A stretch of DNA of 64,000 nt from Pelagicoccus sp. SDUM812003 (GCF_031127815.1 NZ_JARXHY010000005.1:62001-126000); one strand, 5' to 3'. Shown: positions 7,671-18,513, counted from the first letter of the stretch. The notes: a model not told the origin generated them from the sequence alone. Made by a program: numbers and translations.

Positions 7671-9749
7671 CTAGATGCAGCAGCTTTCGTCCTCAACCTC
7701 CTGCAAACGACCTTCAAGCGCTCGCTCCAGCATTTCCGCCAGGAGCTTCTTCTTGATCGGCTTGGTCAGGTAGGCATCCATTCCGGCGGCGAAGCACAGC
7801 TCTCTATCCCCTTGCATGGCGTTGGCGGTCAGGGCGATCAGAGGCATTCGAGCCCCCGTGCCGGACTCCTCCTCCGCTTGACGCAGCTTACGGGCAAACT
7901 CGTATCCGTCCATGCGCGGCATGCGACAATCGAGCAAGATGACGTCGTATTCGTTGTCGACGCACTTCTCCAGGGCTTCGAGGCCATCCTCGGCCTGATG
8001 GCAATCGTAGCCGAGCTTGCCGATGATGTGAGTGACCAGCCGGCGGTTCACCGCGTTGTCCTCCACCACCAGCACTCGGGCTCGAGGCGGCTCGCAACCC
8101 GGCGCCGCATCCATATCCGAAAACGATTCTTCATCAGAGTCTCCATCGCCCGCGGAGCCCATCAGCGCATCCAGACAGCGATCGATCTGGCTGGGCTTCA
8201 CTGGCTTGCAGAGATGAGCCCGCTTGCCGCTCTCATCCTTCAACTCGCTCCCGTGAGAGGAATGCAGCACGATGGCCGGCCGGCCTTCCAGTTCCCCTTC
8301 CTCTAAAGTCTTCAAATAACGCTCGTCCACCACCGCGAGATCGTAGTCCTGCCGACAGGCTTCGAGCGAACGGCTGTAGGAGACATCATAGCCGCGGTAG
8401 GCGAACTCGTCGGCAAGCACCTTGGCCACCTTGGAATTCTCCGCTCGGAGCAGCACCCGTTTGCCCTCTCCGCGATTTCGCGCCAGGTAGGGCTCGCAGG
8501 TTTTTTCGCATTCGGAACACTGAACGGTGAACCAGAAACGCGAGCCCACCCCCTGCTCGCTTTCCACGCCGATCTCCCCGCCCATCGCTTCGACCAGCTG
8601 GGCGCAGATCGCCAACCCCAAGCCCGTTCCGCCAAACCGACGGGTCGTGGACGAATCCGCCTGGGCGAAGGGTTTGAAGATGCGTTTCTGGGCCTCCGGC
8701 GAAATCCCGATCCCTGAATCCTGCACTGAAAAGCGAAGTCCCACGCACTTCCCGTCGCGGCAATCCCTGCTCAGCGTCAGCACGATTTCGCCTCGCTCGG
8801 TAAACTTCACCGCGTTTCCCAGCAGATTCGCCAGAATCTGACGGATCCGCCCGCTATCAGCCACGATGGTCTGCGGGACATCCACCCCGATCTCGCAAAC
8901 GACCTCGAGCCCGGACTCCTGGGCGGACTCCGCCATCAAGGTCAGCACCGACTCGGCAAGGGCCCGCACGTCGAAGCGCCGAGGATCCAGTTCGATGCGT
9001 CCCGCCTCGAGACGCGAAAAATCGAGTATGTCGTTTAAGATCAGCAACAAGGCCTCCGCGCTATCGCTAGCGGCGTGAAGCAGCTCCTTCTGGTCGCGAT
9101 CCAGCTTGGAATCCGCCAGCAGAGTGATCATGCCGAGCACGCCATTGAGTGGAGTGCGTATTTCATGACTCATGACAGCGAGAAACTCCGACTTCGCCCG
9201 AGCCGCTTGCAATCCGCGGTCGCGCGCGATCTCCAGCTCCTGATTGGAGCGAATAAGCTGATTCGTGGTCCGCTCCAGAGCCACCTGCCTTTCCTCCAAG
9301 TCCTGCACTTTTTCGCCCAGCAACCGGCTTTGCAGCTTCACCAGCGTTCGCGTCTTCAGCAGCCCTAGATACGCCCCGGAGCGATCAGTCACGACCACAT
9401 CATGCCAAAACTGCTCCTCGTCGCGGTCGAAGGCGCGATTCAGGATGTCCACCAGCGAGTCATCCACCCGCACCACCAGCGACTCCGGCACGAGAAAGTC
9501 GCGAAGGGTGGATCGAGCGTTGAGGGCATAGCCGAACCGAGTGCCGAGCACCGTGCCGATGCGCCGCTGGCTGCAAAGCCCGATCACTCCACGCTCCGAT
9601 TCCACCGCTGCGTAGCGACATTCGGCGCGATTGAGAAAAGTGAACGCATCTTCGATGAGCATGGAGGCTTTCAATGCCGGCAAAGGGGAAAGCATTGTCC
9701 TCAAGTCGATCTCATCGATCGCGCTTTGAATTCGAATAACAGGATCCAT
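7671..9749 (-). CDS. Cytosolic hybrid histidine kinase with CBS-like sensor and two receivers
   Basis: 692 residues from the ATG at 9749 (MDPVIRIQ). There is no signal peptide or membrane segment. Residues ~20-145 look like a tandem CBS pair, each with a hydrophobic strand and acidic loop (ending DRSGAYLGLLKTRTL), which elsewhere bind adenosyl nucleotides. A coiled coil (145-190) leads to HisKA with the phospho-acceptor H195 (MSHEIRTPLNG), then the ATPase domain with NAVKF, DSGIGIS and GGTGLGLAI. Residues ~435-540 are a receiver-like domain keeping CKPVKPS but lacking a clear double-Asp start, so probably degenerate. The last ~130 residues are a full receiver (VVEDNAVNR, LLDCRMPRMDG, LTKPI). 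No response regulator gene is adjacent, so the phosphate target is unknown. Confidence 0.9.
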   Translation of the reverse strand: MDPVIRIQSAIDEIDLRTMLSPLPALKASMLIEDAFTFLNRAECRYAAVESERGVIGLCSQRRIGTVLGTRFGYALNARSTLRDFLVPESLVVRVDDSLVDILNRAFDRDEEQFWHDVVVTDRSGAYLGLLKTRTLVKLQSRLLGEKVQDLEERQVALERTTNQLIRSNQELEIARDRGLQAARAKSEFLAVMSHEIRTPLNGVLGMITLLADSKLDRDQKELLHAASDSAEALLLILNDILDFSRLEAGRIELDPRRFDVRALAESVLTLMAESAQESGLEVVCEIGVDVPQTIVADSGRIRQILANLLGNAVKFTERGEIVLTLSRDCRDGKCVGLRFSVQDSGIGISPEAQKRIFKPFAQADSSTTRRFGGTGLGLAICAQLVEAMGGEIGVESEQGVGSRFWFTVQCSECEKTCEPYLARNRGEGKRVLLRAENSKVAKVLADEFAYRGYDVSYSRSLEACRQDYDLAVVDERYLKTLEEGELEGRPAIVLHSSHGSELKDESGKRAHLCKPVKPSQIDRCLDALMGSAGDGDSDEESFSDMDAAPGCEPPRARVLVVEDNAVNRRLVTHIIGKLGYDCHQAEDGLEALEKCVDNEYDVILLDCRMPRMDGYEFARKLRQAEEESGTGARMPLIALTANAMQGDRELCFAAGMDAYLTKPIKKKLLAEMLERALEGRLQEVEDESCCI

Positions 9750-9887
9750 AGTCTCCCCAAAACATCGACCAAGCGCTCTCGCCAATCCAGCTTCCAGTGG
9801 TTACAGTATTGCGACAAGTTCGCAACGAAACGAGCCGTCGGCTATCGATCAACACGAGGTCGGCCTGCGAACCCCTCTACCCCACTT

Positions 9888-9920
9888 AAAAAAAGACGGC
9901 TCGGGCGTTTGAAACGCGAG
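9888..9920 (-). terminator. Probable terminator of the small exported protein gene
   Basis: On the minus strand CTCGCGTTT C AAACG-CC-CGAG (9900-9920) folds into a bulged hairpin followed shortly by seven T (plus-strand A run 9888-9894). It lies 25 bases past the stop at 9945 and ahead of the sensor kinase gene. Confidence 0.55.
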
Positions 9921-9944
9921 CGGTCCGAATCGAAAGACGACCGT

Positions 9945-10274
9945 CTATTGCGTATAACCGGTTTTCGGATACGACGACTTGCCGTTGTCTCGCGAAACGC
10001 CAACCGACCCCCGCCTTTCCACCACGGTCTCCGACCGACTCTCCATCGGATCATCTCCCTTCGCAAGACTATAGCTCACGGCAGTTCGCTCCGAAGCCTG
10101 CCTGTAGCGCAGCGCCTTTTCGCTTCCTCCAACGTGGGCGCTTGACTGCTTCTCAGCCAACCTCTCCCTCGCCTTCGGCCCGTCCCCCCGTTCCGAAGAA
10201 ACTTGGCCTCCTTCGCTCGCTGCCACCGCGGCCAAAGCCGCTAGGGCCATGGCGATCCCTCTTATCGTTTTCAT
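9945..10274 (-). CDS. Small exported protein of unknown function
   Basis: 109 residues from the ATG at 10274, chosen because a purine-rich ribosome site (AGAAGGAGGG) sits just before it. A clear signal peptide (MKTIRGIAMALAALAAVAAS) is followed by ~90 hydrophilic residues rich in Ser, Glu, Arg and Gly with no recognisable domain, ending KTGYTQ. Probably periplasmic or secreted and possibly disordered. It stands between the sensor kinase (same strand, downstream) and dnaE (divergent). Confidence 0.7.
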   Translation of the reverse strand: MKTIRGIAMALAALAAVAASEGGQVSSERGDGPKARERLAEKQSSAHVGGSEKALRYRQASERTAVSYSLAKGDDPMESRSETVVERRGSVGVSRDNGKSSYPKTGYTQ

Positions 10275-10535
10275 ATTCCCTCCTTCTCCCTTCTTCGCCA
10301 ATCGCTTGGCGTTCAGATGTTATTTGTTTTTTGATTACCCTTTCTACAGCGAAGGAACCGGGCGCTTCGACTGCGCCCTTTCTCAGAGCTCGTCATTCCC
10401 GATGGCGCATTAGGGCGACCCGACCCGAGACCGGGGCGGTCTGAACAACCCGTTAATAACCGTGGAACAACCCTGTGAATAATCGCTAGCTTCTTTCCTT
10501 TGAAAAAGCTGCCAAACGGGCTTTGCTTTCCCGCC

Positions 10536-13500
10536 ATGCCAAATCCCGCCGAAGGACCCTTCGTCCACCTTCACAACCACACGCACTACTCGCTGCTCGA
10601 CGGATGCGCCAAGCCCTCTCGAGCCGCCCAGCGCTGCGTGGAACTGGGCATGCCGGCGCTGGCCATGACCGACCACGGCAACCTCTTCGGAGCCATCGAC
10701 TTCTACCGTTCCTGCAAGAAGGCCGGCATCAAGCCGCTCATCGGCTGCGAGCTCTACCTCGTTTACGATCACAAGATGTCGGAGCGGCCCCGCCGGGAGC
10801 GAAAGCGCACCGATGACATCGGCGACATTCCGGAGGACTACGTGCCGCCAAAGGAAGACTTCCCTAAGTTCCAAATCCACCACAAGGGAGTCATCGCCAA
10901 GGATTTCGAAGGCTACCAGAACCTATCGAAGCTCATCTCCAAAGCCCACACCGAAGGCGTCTACTACAAGCCACGCGTCGATGTGGAAACCCTCGCTCAA
11001 TACTCAAAGGGACTTATCGGGCTCTCCGGCTGCATCAACGGAGTCGCCTCCCAGTACCTCATCTACGGCGACTACGAAAACGCACGCAAGGCCACCGCCA
11101 CCTTCGTGGACATCTTCGGCAAGGAAAACTACTTCATCGAAATTCAGGACCACGGCATGCCGGTTCAGCGTCGCATCATCCCGGGACAGCTCGATCTCGC
11201 GAAGGAGTTCGGCCTGAAGGTAATCTGCGCCAACGATTCCCACTACGTTTACAAGGAGGACGCTCAGCCGCACGACGCCTTGCTCTGCATCCAAACCGGC
11301 AAGATCATCTCTGACGAAAGCCGCATGAAGTACCCTTCCCAGGAGTTCTACCTCAAGAGCCGCCAGGAAATGTACGAAATCTTCAAGGAAGTCCCGGAGT
11401 CCCTCGACAATACCGTGCACGTCGCCGAGATGGTGGACCTGGAAATTCCATTTGGAGAAAACCACTACCCGATCTTCGAATGTCCTCCAGAACTTGGATA
11501 CAAGAAGGACGACGACGCATTCGACCGGATTCTCGATATCTACGAGCGTGAGAAAACCAAGGTGAACAAGCAGAACGGAGACGACACGATCTGCAAGCTC
11601 ACGCCCGAAGAACGCGCCGCGCATAAGAAAAACGGATACATCCTGCTCGACCTTTGCAAAAAGGGTCTCAAGGAACGCTACGGCGTGGACTACGACAATC
11701 CTACCGCTTACACGCCAAAAGAGGACGAGCGCGAGGATTTCGCCCAGTTCGTCTGCGACCAGATGGATTTCCAGCTGGCCATCATCACCGGCACCGGCTT
11801 CGTGGACTACTTTCTCATCGTCTGGGACTTCATCAACTTCGCTCGCAGCAAGGGCATCCCCGTCGGGCCAGGTCGCGGTTCCGGCGCTGGCTGCATCATC
11901 GCCTACGTGTTGAAGATCACCGATATCGACCCGTTGCGCTTCGGCTTGCTCTTCGAGCGAATGCTCAACCTGGAGCGCGTTTCGCCTCCCGACTTCGATA
12001 TCGACTTCTGCATGCGCAGACGCGATGTAGTGGTAAACTACGTACGCGAAAAATACGGTCATGACTCCGTGGCCAACATCATCACTTTCGGTACCTTCGG
12101 GGCGAAGATGATCGTGCGCGACCTGGCTCGGGTGAACGATCTTCCTTTCGCGGAAGCGGACAAGATCGCCAAGATGATCCCGGACGAGCTCAACATCTCG
12201 CTGGATGACTCGGTCGAGAAATCCGCGGATCTACGCGGCGAAATCGGCCGCAACCCAGTGGCCAAAACCATCATAGAGCACGGAAAGGTCATCGAGGGCA
12301 TGGTGCGCAACACCGGCAAGCACGCCTGCGGCATCATCATTGGCGACCAGCCGATTCACAACCTCGTCCCAGTCACCCTCCAGGAAGGCGACTTGACCAC
12401 CCAATATCCAAAGGGTCCGTCCGAGGATCTGGGCTTGCTCAAGATGGACTTCCTGGGTTTGAAGACCCTCACCGTCATCTCCGACGCCCAGGACAACATC
12501 CGACGGACGCGGGAGCTGCCGGATTTCGATATCGAGAAAATCTCGCTCGAAGACCCGAACACCTACGCCCTGCTCAATGCCGGCAACACTGTCGGCGTCT
12601 TCCAGCTCGAATCCGGCGGCATGCAAAACCTCTGCAAGCAGATCGGCCTCTCCGTCTTCGAGGAGATCATCGCGTTGATCGCCCTGTACCGTCCGGGACC
12701 GATGCAGTTCATCCCGCAATTCATCGAAGGAAAGCGCGATCCGAAAAAGATCCAGATTCCGCACCCCTTGCTCGAGGAGCTTGTATCCGAAACCTACGGC
12801 GTGCTGGTCTATCAGGAGCAGGTCATGGAGTCCGCCCGCATCATCGCCGGCTACACGCTTGGGGGAGCGGACATGCTGCGTCGCGCCATGGGCAAGAAGA
12901 TCAAATCCGTCATGGACGCCCAGAAGGAGGTCTTCGTGGAAGGCGCTGCAAAAACGCATGGCATGGGGAAAAAGCAGGCATTGGAGATCTTCGCCATCCT
13001 GGAAAAGTTCGCCCAGTACGGATTCAACAAATCCCACTCCGCCGCGTACGCCATGCTCTCCTATCGCACGGCGTATTTGAAAGCCAACTACCCGGTGGAG
13101 TTCATGGCGGCGCTGCTTTCCGCCGAGCTCGGCAACGCGGACAAGGTTTCCCACTTTATCGACGAAGCCAACAACATGGGCATCCGCGTACTCAGTCCGG
13201 ACGTGAATCAGTCTAACGAATTCTTCACGCCATCCGTCGAGGAAGCCGACGACGACAGCCCCGGCTCCATTCTCTTCGGTCTCGCCGCGATCAAGGGCGT
13301 GGGGGACTCCGCCGCAAAAACCATCATCGCGGAGCGCGAGCAAAACGGGCCCTACGAGGGACTCGACGATCTGCTGGAGCGCATCGATACCAAAGCGGTC
13401 AATCGCCGCGTCCTAGAGTGCCTGATCAAGACTGGCGGTTTCGACTTCACCGGCGAGCCGCGCGGCTGCCTCTTCAGTCGATTGGAGGAGGCGATGAATT

Positions 13501-14327
13501 TCGCTGCCGCTCAGCAGCGCGATCGCGAAGCAGGGCAGAACTCATTCTTCGACATGCTGGCGGAAGAGCCATCGTCAGCTTCGGGGGATGCCTCGCGTCC
13601 CACCGCTCCTCAGTGGGATCCTCGAAAGCGCTTTCCGAAAGGCGAAATGCTGCAGTACGAGAAGGAGCTGCTCGGATTTTACGTTTCCGGGCATCCGCTT
13701 GATGAATACAAAGGCATCGCCGAAGCCCTGACCAATTTCGACTTGGACAAGGTCGACGAGCTTGGCGACCGCGTCGAATTCCAGGCCTGCGGCGTCGCCG
13801 GTGGCGTGGTCAAAAAGCTCTCGCGACGCGACAACCGCCCATGGGCATTTTTCTCGCTGGGAACGCGCAAGACCTCACTGCAAGTCAATTGCTATGCGGA
13901 CGCCTTCGAGGAATACGGCCACAACCTGGACAACGACGCTCTGGTGCTGATCAAAGGCACCGTCATTCGCCGCGACGGCGAAGTGCGCCTCAATGTGCTC
14001 GAGATTCACCCGCTGGAAGCCTACATGCCGGGTCAGATCAAGCACGTCACCTGGGTGCTCGATCCGGACAAGGACACGGACAGTTTCCTCTACGCGTATC
14101 GAGAAACCTTGGACAGCTCCAGAGGCAACACCACGAGCGATCTCGCCTTCCGCATCAGCGACACCTGCATCGCCTCCGCGCCAACCGCAAACAGCCTCGG
14201 CTGGCGAGTGAACACGAAGGACTGGGTGAAGCTTCGCAAGAATCCGGCGGTCGTGGGCTGCATCGTTCAAACCGAACCGGTCAAAGTGAAGCAGCGCGAG
14301 CGACGTTGGGCAAGCAAGGCGAGTTAG
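10536..14327 (+). CDS. dnaE: DNA polymerase III alpha subunit
   Basis: 1263 residues from the ATG at 10536 (MPNPAEGP); a TTG at 10500 is an alternative. This is the replicative polymerase. The N-terminal PHP domain (1-~290) opens with [15 protein letters not shown] and contains MTDHGNLFG and [10 protein letters not shown], so the metal-binding His/Asp set looks well kept. The catalytic palm shows GPGRGSGAG and [13 protein letters not shown] with its aspartates. A helix-hairpin-helix region ([12 protein letters not shown]) and a C-terminal OB fold (about 1010-1130) follow. The length fits the DnaE1 class, and no intein or frameshift is seen. It converges on the TonB-domain gene with only 16 bases between stops and no hairpin. 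Confidence 0.97.
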   Translation: MPNPAEGPFVHLHNHTHYSLLDGCAKPSRAAQRCVELGMPALAMTDHGNLFGAIDFYRSCKKAGIKPLIGCELYLVYDHKMSERPRRERKRTDDIGDIPEDYVPPKEDFPKFQIHHKGVIAKDFEGYQNLSKLISKAHTEGVYYKPRVDVETLAQYSKGLIGLSGCINGVASQYLIYGDYENARKATATFVDIFGKENYFIEIQDHGMPVQRRIIPGQLDLAKEFGLKVICANDSHYVYKEDAQPHDALLCIQTGKIISDESRMKYPSQEFYLKSRQEMYEIFKEVPESLDNTVHVAEMVDLEIPFGENHYPIFECPPELGYKKDDDAFDRILDIYEREKTKVNKQNGDDTICKLTPEERAAHKKNGYILLDLCKKGLKERYGVDYDNPTAYTPKEDEREDFAQFVCDQMDFQLAIITGTGFVDYFLIVWDFINFARSKGIPVGPGRGSGAGCIIAYVLKITDIDPLRFGLLFERMLNLERVSPPDFDIDFCMRRRDVVVNYVREKYGHDSVANIITFGTFGAKMIVRDLARVNDLPFAEADKIAKMIPDELNISLDDSVEKSADLRGEIGRNPVAKTIIEHGKVIEGMVRNTGKHACGIIIGDQPIHNLVPVTLQEGDLTTQYPKGPSEDLGLLKMDFLGLKTLTVISDAQDNIRRTRELPDFDIEKISLEDPNTYALLNAGNTVGVFQLESGGMQNLCKQIGLSVFEEIIALIALYRPGPMQFIPQFIEGKRDPKKIQIPHPLLEELVSETYGVLVYQEQVMESARIIAGYTLGGADMLRRAMGKKIKSVMDAQKEVFVEGAAKTHGMGKKQALEIFAILEKFAQYGFNKSHSAAYAMLSYRTAYLKANYPVEFMAALLSAELGNADKVSHFIDEANNMGIRVLSPDVNQSNEFFTPSVEEADDDSPGSILFGLAAIKGVGDSAAKTIIAEREQNGPYEGLDDLLERIDTKAVNRRVLECLIKTGGFDFTGEPRGCLFSRLEEAMNFAAAQQRDREAGQNSFFDMLAEEPSSASGDASRPTAPQWDPRKRFPKGEMLQYEKELLGFYVSGHPLDEYKGIAEALTNFDLDKVDELGDRVEFQACGVAGGVVKKLSRRDNRPWAFFSLGTRKTSLQVNCYADAFEEYGHNLDNDALVLIKGTVIRRDGEVRLNVLEIHPLEAYMPGQIKHVTWVLDPDKDTDSFLYAYRETLDSSRGNTTSDLAFRISDTCIASAPTANSLGWRVNTKDWVKLRKNPAVVGCIVQTEPVKVKQRERRWASKAS

Positions 14328-14343
14328 ACGAAACGACTCGCCC

Positions 14344-15144
14344 CTATCGCCCGAACTGAGCGTAGCTTGGATTGAAGATAAAACGCTGTCTCAGCTTCGT
14401 CACTACAGGCTGCCCTGCCTTGGTAAGCGGTTCGAATCTCCATTGCTCAAGCGCGTACTGCGCGGCGGAAGTGACCAGCGGAGACACGCCCTCTCCCTTT
14501 TCGAGCAAGGTCGGCATGCGAACGTTTCCCTCCTGATCGACGTAGAATTCGAACACAGCCTCCTCGCCCGAGCAAGAGGCCTGCTCGGCCGCCGGTATTC
14601 GCGGCTCGACCCCGAAAAGAAGAGTCGGCGCTTCGTCGAGCTCGCTCGCGTTCGCGAATACGATCGGGTTTAACCGATAGCGCATGGCCGGACTCATGCT
14701 GGGAACGTCCTGGAAGAAGTCCGATATCGAGAAACGTCCTTTAGTTCGTTTCCGGCCTTGTCCCCCAGCATCGCTAAAGTAGATCGGCAGCATCTGCTCC
14801 GTATAGAAAGGGATCCCGCCGCGCTTCGCAGGCTCGAACGTCCAATAGTCAATCACTTCGGCCACCGCTAGAGCGAACTCCCGATCCGTTGCCTCCAGCA
14901 CCAGCCAATCGGTCAGGTAGCCGAGTTCATCGACGCTCAAGGCCACCACAACGCTGCCCGTATGGATCCCTTTCGAGAGCAGCTTGCTCGGAAACGTCGG
15001 CATCGGTTGGGCCTTCACCTCAATCGCCTTCTGTGAAGCCGACTCCGCATCGGCTCGCGCGTTCGTGTCGCTGGAGCCCCCTGCCATCAGGCACGACATG
15101 CCTAGGGCAAGAAGTCCCTTAGTCATCTTGCTTCGTATTTTCAT
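14344..15144 (-). CDS. Exported protein with two TonB C-terminal-like domains
   Basis: 266 residues with an N-terminal signal sequence (about 1-30). Two copies of the TonB C-terminal fold are visible. One is at about 45-125 (GSVVVALSVDELGYLTDW ... YWTFEPAKRGG), the other at about 175-262 (EEAVFEFYVDQEGNVRMP ... EQWRFEPLTKAGQPV). The recurring DELG/DQEG turn and W-x-FEP strand mark each copy. It lacks the Pro-rich spacer and the N-terminal membrane anchor of a working TonB, so it is more likely a periplasmic protein that borrowed the fold than an energy transducer. Its partner is unknown. Confidence 0.75.
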   Translation of the reverse strand: MKIRSKMTKGLLALGMSCLMAGGSSDTNARADAESASQKAIEVKAQPMPTFPSKLLSKGIHTGSVVVALSVDELGYLTDWLVLEATDREFALAVAEVIDYWTFEPAKRGGIPFYTEQMLPIYFSDAGGQGRKRTKGRFSISDFFQDVPSMSPAMRYRLNPIVFANASELDEAPTLLFGVEPRIPAAEQASCSGEEAVFEFYVDQEGNVRMPTLLEKGEGVSPLVTSAAQYALEQWRFEPLTKAGQPVVTKLRQRFIFNPSYAQFGR

Positions 15145-15501
15145 TTCCCTCTTTTCAGTTTGAAACTGAAACCGCCTCAGCTGCCTTCATGCCAAAGCAT
15201 ACGTAGTCCTCCCCATTCAACGGGTTTCAAGCCACCCGATCCGCTTGACAGTAAATTGCCGCGCAAAATGCAAAAAGACTCTTTCGGACCAATGAGAAAC
15301 GAGAGAACTGAGGAAACCACACCAGACGGCCCGAAGCGATGTACCGGTCCGGAGCTGAGGCGTTCCTGGGAATTCGCGTAAATGGAATACAAAAGGTATC
15401 CAATGTTGTCCTACATCATCAAGATACAGGTATAGTGAGCGATCAAGCGAAACGAGCTCCTCAACCGCTTGGAGAAAATCGCAACGACCAATCGCCACGC
15501 T
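15145..15501 (+). promoter_or_regulatory. Intergenic region ahead of the chemoreceptor
   Basis: No convincing gene in 357 bases. Two weak promoter candidates face the chemoreceptor: TTGACA at 15245-15250 with a poor -10, and TATAGT at 15431-15436 with TTGTCC 19 bases upstream. No flagellar sigma-28 type box was seen. The region also has to hold the promoter of the divergent TonB-domain gene. Confidence 0.3.
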
Positions 15502-17133
15502 ATGCACCTCACCTACACCAAGAAAACCACCCTCGCTTTCACCGCCCTCACCGTCTTATGCGTCGCTCTCGGGACAGTCGGCATCTCCGCCAGCAGGAGC
15601 ATCCTCGATCGACTGGAGCTCTTTTCGAGCAACATTCTGCCTGCCACCGACTATCTGCTGCAGCTCGACCGGGACATGCATCAGGCCTTGGTCGCGCAGT
15701 TGAAACTTGGAGACGCAACACCCGAAGGCTACGCGGAGCAGATCGACTCGGCGAACGAGAACATCGCTCAGGTGAGCGAGCGCTTCGCTCTGTTCAGCAG
15801 CGCGGTCAGCAAGTACGCAACGCCACAAGTGGAACAGCTGCAAACCGAGTTCGTGGACTTGTACGAGGAATGGAAGCGGCTCAGCGAACGCTCGCTCGCC
15901 CTTCTGACAAGCGATCAGCCATCGCAACGAGAGGCAGGGCTGGAGCTGGTGAATGGTGAGACCATCGCCGCCTTCGACGCCGCGCGGGACCGCGTCGACA
16001 AGCTGACCGAGATCCTCGAAATCGAATCGGAAAAGATCAGTCAGCAAGCAAGCTCCACTTCGAAAACGGCCACCGTTCTCCTAGTATCTTTCGTGGCGCT
16101 CAGCATTCTCTGGGGCTTCTTCACAACCTGGTCTATCGGCATTCGTATCGGCCGAAAGCTGACCCGCCTGTCCAAGGACCTCGCCCTCAACGCGAACCAG
16201 ACCGCGAACTCGGCGAACCAGATCCACAGCAGCAGTCAAAGCGTCGCCGACGGGGCTTCGCGCCAAGCAGCCACTTTGGAGGAAACCAGCGCCTCGCTGG
16301 AGGAAAGCGCCGCAAAGATCCAGTCAGGCGCCGAGTCGGCCCACCGCATCAAGCGCGTTTCAGAAGCGACCAACGAAGCAGCGAAACAAGGGCACAAGGA
16401 AGCAGCGGAGATGATTCAGACCATGCGTCTGATCGAGGAATCCAGCGCCAATATCGCTACGACCTTGAAGACCATCGACGAGATCGCTTTCCAAACCAAC
16501 ATTCTTGCCCTCAACGCGGCCGTGGAAGCGGCTCGAGCAGGCGAAGCGGGCGCTGGCTTCGCCGTGGTGGCGGACGAGGTGCGGGCGCTGGCTCAACGCT
16601 GCGCCACGGCAGCGAGAGATACCTCGAACCGCATCGAGGAGTCCACCGCGCGCAGCGCCATGGGGATCGAGGCGACCGAACGCGTATCCAATAAACTGAG
16701 CAGCATCCTCGACAAGGCGACGGAGATGGATCAATTGCTCGCAGAAATGGCCAGCTCCGCTCAAGAACAGTCAAGCGGCATTACCCAGCTCAATTCCGCC
16801 ATCGCCGAAATGGACCGATTCACGCAGAGCAACGCCGCCGCATCCGAAGAGACAGCGAGCGCCGCGAACGAGCTGGACACACAGGCCAATCAGCTGCGCT
16901 CGATGGTGCTGGATCTCTCGCGCGTGCTGGGAGTGGAAAACCATGAGATCACCCGCCACCGGGCCAAAAGCGCCGCGACCTCGGAGGATTTTTCCGCGCC
17001 GAAATCGTCATCGGCAAGCAGCTTCCAATCCGAAAAAGCGGCAGACTCCAGCTGGAACGCCCCGAAACGTCAAGCGGCAGCTGTCTCCAGCGCGAGCTCC
17101 AGCGACGACGACCTCGACTGGGAGCAGTTCTAG
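15502..17133 (+). CDS. Methyl-accepting chemotaxis protein
   Basis: 543 residues from the ATG at 15502 (MHLTYTKKT); an in-frame TTG lies at 15469. TM1 spans about 9-28, a periplasmic helical bundle follows (to ~190), TM2 is about 193-215 and a HAMP-like segment follows. The cytoplasmic signalling tip reads [21 protein letters not shown], the most conserved receptor stretch, and [11 protein letters not shown] marks a methylation helix. The extreme C-terminus is DWEQF after an acidic Ser-rich linker; this resembles the NWETF pentapeptide with which high-abundance receptors tether CheR/CheB. No other chemotaxis gene is in the window, so this is an orphan receptor signalling to a remote array. 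The ligand is unknown. Confidence 0.93.
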   Translation: MHLTYTKKTTLAFTALTVLCVALGTVGISASRSILDRLELFSSNILPATDYLLQLDRDMHQALVAQLKLGDATPEGYAEQIDSANENIAQVSERFALFSSAVSKYATPQVEQLQTEFVDLYEEWKRLSERSLALLTSDQPSQREAGLELVNGETIAAFDAARDRVDKLTEILEIESEKISQQASSTSKTATVLLVSFVALSILWGFFTTWSIGIRIGRKLTRLSKDLALNANQTANSANQIHSSSQSVADGASRQAATLEETSASLEESAAKIQSGAESAHRIKRVSEATNEAAKQGHKEAAEMIQTMRLIEESSANIATTLKTIDEIAFQTNILALNAAVEAARAGEAGAGFAVVADEVRALAQRCATAARDTSNRIEESTARSAMGIEATERVSNKLSSILDKATEMDQLLAEMASSAQEQSSGITQLNSAIAEMDRFTQSNAAASEETASAANELDTQANQLRSMVLDLSRVLGVENHEITRHRAKSAATSEDFSAPKSSSASSFQSEKAADSSWNAPKRQAAAVSSASSSDDDLDWEQF

Positions 17134-17176
17134 CGAGCCCATATTCTCAACGACTAAAAAACACACCTAGACTATC

Positions 17177-17845
17177 ATGGTATCCAAAATATCACGACTT
17201 GCGCTCGTCGCAATCGGCTGCTTCGGCGGTCTTCTCTCACATGCCAGCGAAGGCACTGCCGTTTGGCTGAGCGCTAGCGCTCCCAGCTACGAACTGACCG
17301 ACAAGACCAAAACGAAAACGGCGGTCGAGCTCAGGCTTCCCGACGCTTCCGAGCTCACCTACTACCGCATCGGACAGCAGTTTTACACCTCGCTCAACTC
17401 CGACTGGCAGCTTGGGTCTCACCTCTCGTTCGAAAACAGCAAGAAGGCCAGCGACTGGAACCACACCATCCGGCTCGAGCTGGAACTGAATCCCAGCAAG
17501 ATTTCGCTCGGTCAGAACGGTCCGGACCTGAGCATGCGCAACCGCTGGGAGTTGCGGTGGAAGGAAGACAAGGGCAGCGAGATCTTTCATCGTCTCAGAC
17601 ACCGCAGCAAGGTCACGTGGAAGCTGGAGAACGGCCCTTTCAGCTCCTTCTCGATCGGCGACGAAATTTTCTTCGAGGAAGACAAAGGCAAGATCACCAT
17701 GAACCGCTTCTACCCGGCGATTCTCACCGCGAAGCACGGCGACGGGATCAAGGGCACCTACTACTTGATGTATCAGAGCAAGCGAGCCGGCACCTCCTCA
17801 GACTGGAACGGCGAGTACGTGCTTGGCATCGGTTACTCATTCTAG
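17177..17845 (+). CDS. DUF2490 outer-membrane-type protein
   Basis: 222 residues with a signal peptide (cleavage near HAS-EG, residue 23). The rest alternates short amphipathic strands rich in aromatic residues and ends in GYSF with a terminal Phe, as outer membrane barrels do. The repeated pattern (WQLGSHLSFENS, WELRWKED, RHRSKVTWKLE) matches the DUF2490 family, whose function is not known. It follows the chemoreceptor by 43 bases and could be co-transcribed. Its stop overlaps the 3' end of the opposite lipoprotein gene by 9 bp. Confidence 0.8.
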   Translation: MVSKISRLALVAIGCFGGLLSHASEGTAVWLSASAPSYELTDKTKTKTAVELRLPDASELTYYRIGQQFYTSLNSDWQLGSHLSFENSKKASDWNHTIRLELELNPSKISLGQNGPDLSMRNRWELRWKEDKGSEIFHRLRHRSKVTWKLENGPFSSFSIGDEIFFEEDKGKITMNRFYPAILTAKHGDGIKGTYYLMYQSKRAGTSSDWNGEYVLGIGYSF

Positions 17846-18451
17846 AAACGCGCTGCTTTCCTCGCCCATCGGGCTGCCCGGACCGTTTTCGCCTGGCAGC
17901 TCGAAATGCTGGTCCAGCTTGACGAAGATCTGCCCCAGGCACTTGGACAACACTTCGCGGTGCGTCTGGTCGTAGTCGTCACGCGAATACCCGAGGCGCA
18001 GCGTTTCGCGTTCCGTGAACACGCCCAGCTTGTTGCGTTCGCCATACGAGGTGAGGGTCGCATGGAAAACGCCTTCGATCTCTCCCATCTGAGTGTGCTC
18101 CCAGCGCAGGGCGAAGATTTCCAGCACGGGGTGACCCCGCTCCGGTTGCTCGTGCTCCTTGAGAATGCGATAGTCCATCGGCAGATTGATGGCCGCCACG
18201 TAAGGCGTAATGGTTTCCATGTAATCGCGATAACGAGCGTCGCGCATCTGGTCCGCCACGGTGGGCATGGAGAACTGCAAGCTCGGGTCCTCGTTGTAGT
18301 GAAACTTGATCTGCAGCGTATCCGCCGTGTCGAGATAGATGAAGCGCGGCTCCTCCTTCTCTCCGAGAGTGGAGCAAGCGGATAAAAGAAAACTGACGCC
18401 TGCCAGTAGTAGTCCGTTACGGAAAAGCCCTGTCGTTTTGCTAAGATTCAT
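17837..18451 (-). CDS. Lipoprotein of unknown function
   Basis: 204 residues from the ATG at 18451. The signal ends in the lipobox LSAC with C26 as the lipidated residue; the next residues are STLG, with no Asp at +2, so outer membrane sorting is expected. The mature part has no family I can name; it is mixed alpha/beta with KFHYNEDPSLQF and several YGERNK/YSRDDYD stretches. The gene ends inside the last codons of the DUF2490 gene (9-bp convergent overlap). The M50 protease gene lies 62 bases upstream on the same strand and may share its transcript. Confidence 0.8.
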   Translation of the reverse strand: MNLSKTTGLFRNGLLLAGVSFLLSACSTLGEKEEPRFIYLDTADTLQIKFHYNEDPSLQFSMPTVADQMRDARYRDYMETITPYVAAINLPMDYRILKEHEQPERGHPVLEIFALRWEHTQMGEIEGVFHATLTSYGERNKLGVFTERETLRLGYSRDDYDQTHREVLSKCLGQIFVKLDQHFELPGENGPGSPMGEESSAFLE

Positions 18452-18513
18452 AGTGTCCTTAACAGAGATACGAAGCAGGCGCCTTTCCGGATTTATGTAA
18501 TTGCCAAGCAGAG

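Noticed and set aside
11004-12062. 352-codon minus-strand frame inside dnaE
   Set aside because: Antisense shadow of the polymerase catalytic region.
14424-14440. GGTTCGAATCTCC, resembling a tRNA T-arm
   Set aside because: It lies within the TonB-domain coding sequence and no acceptor, D or anticodon stems can be folded around it.
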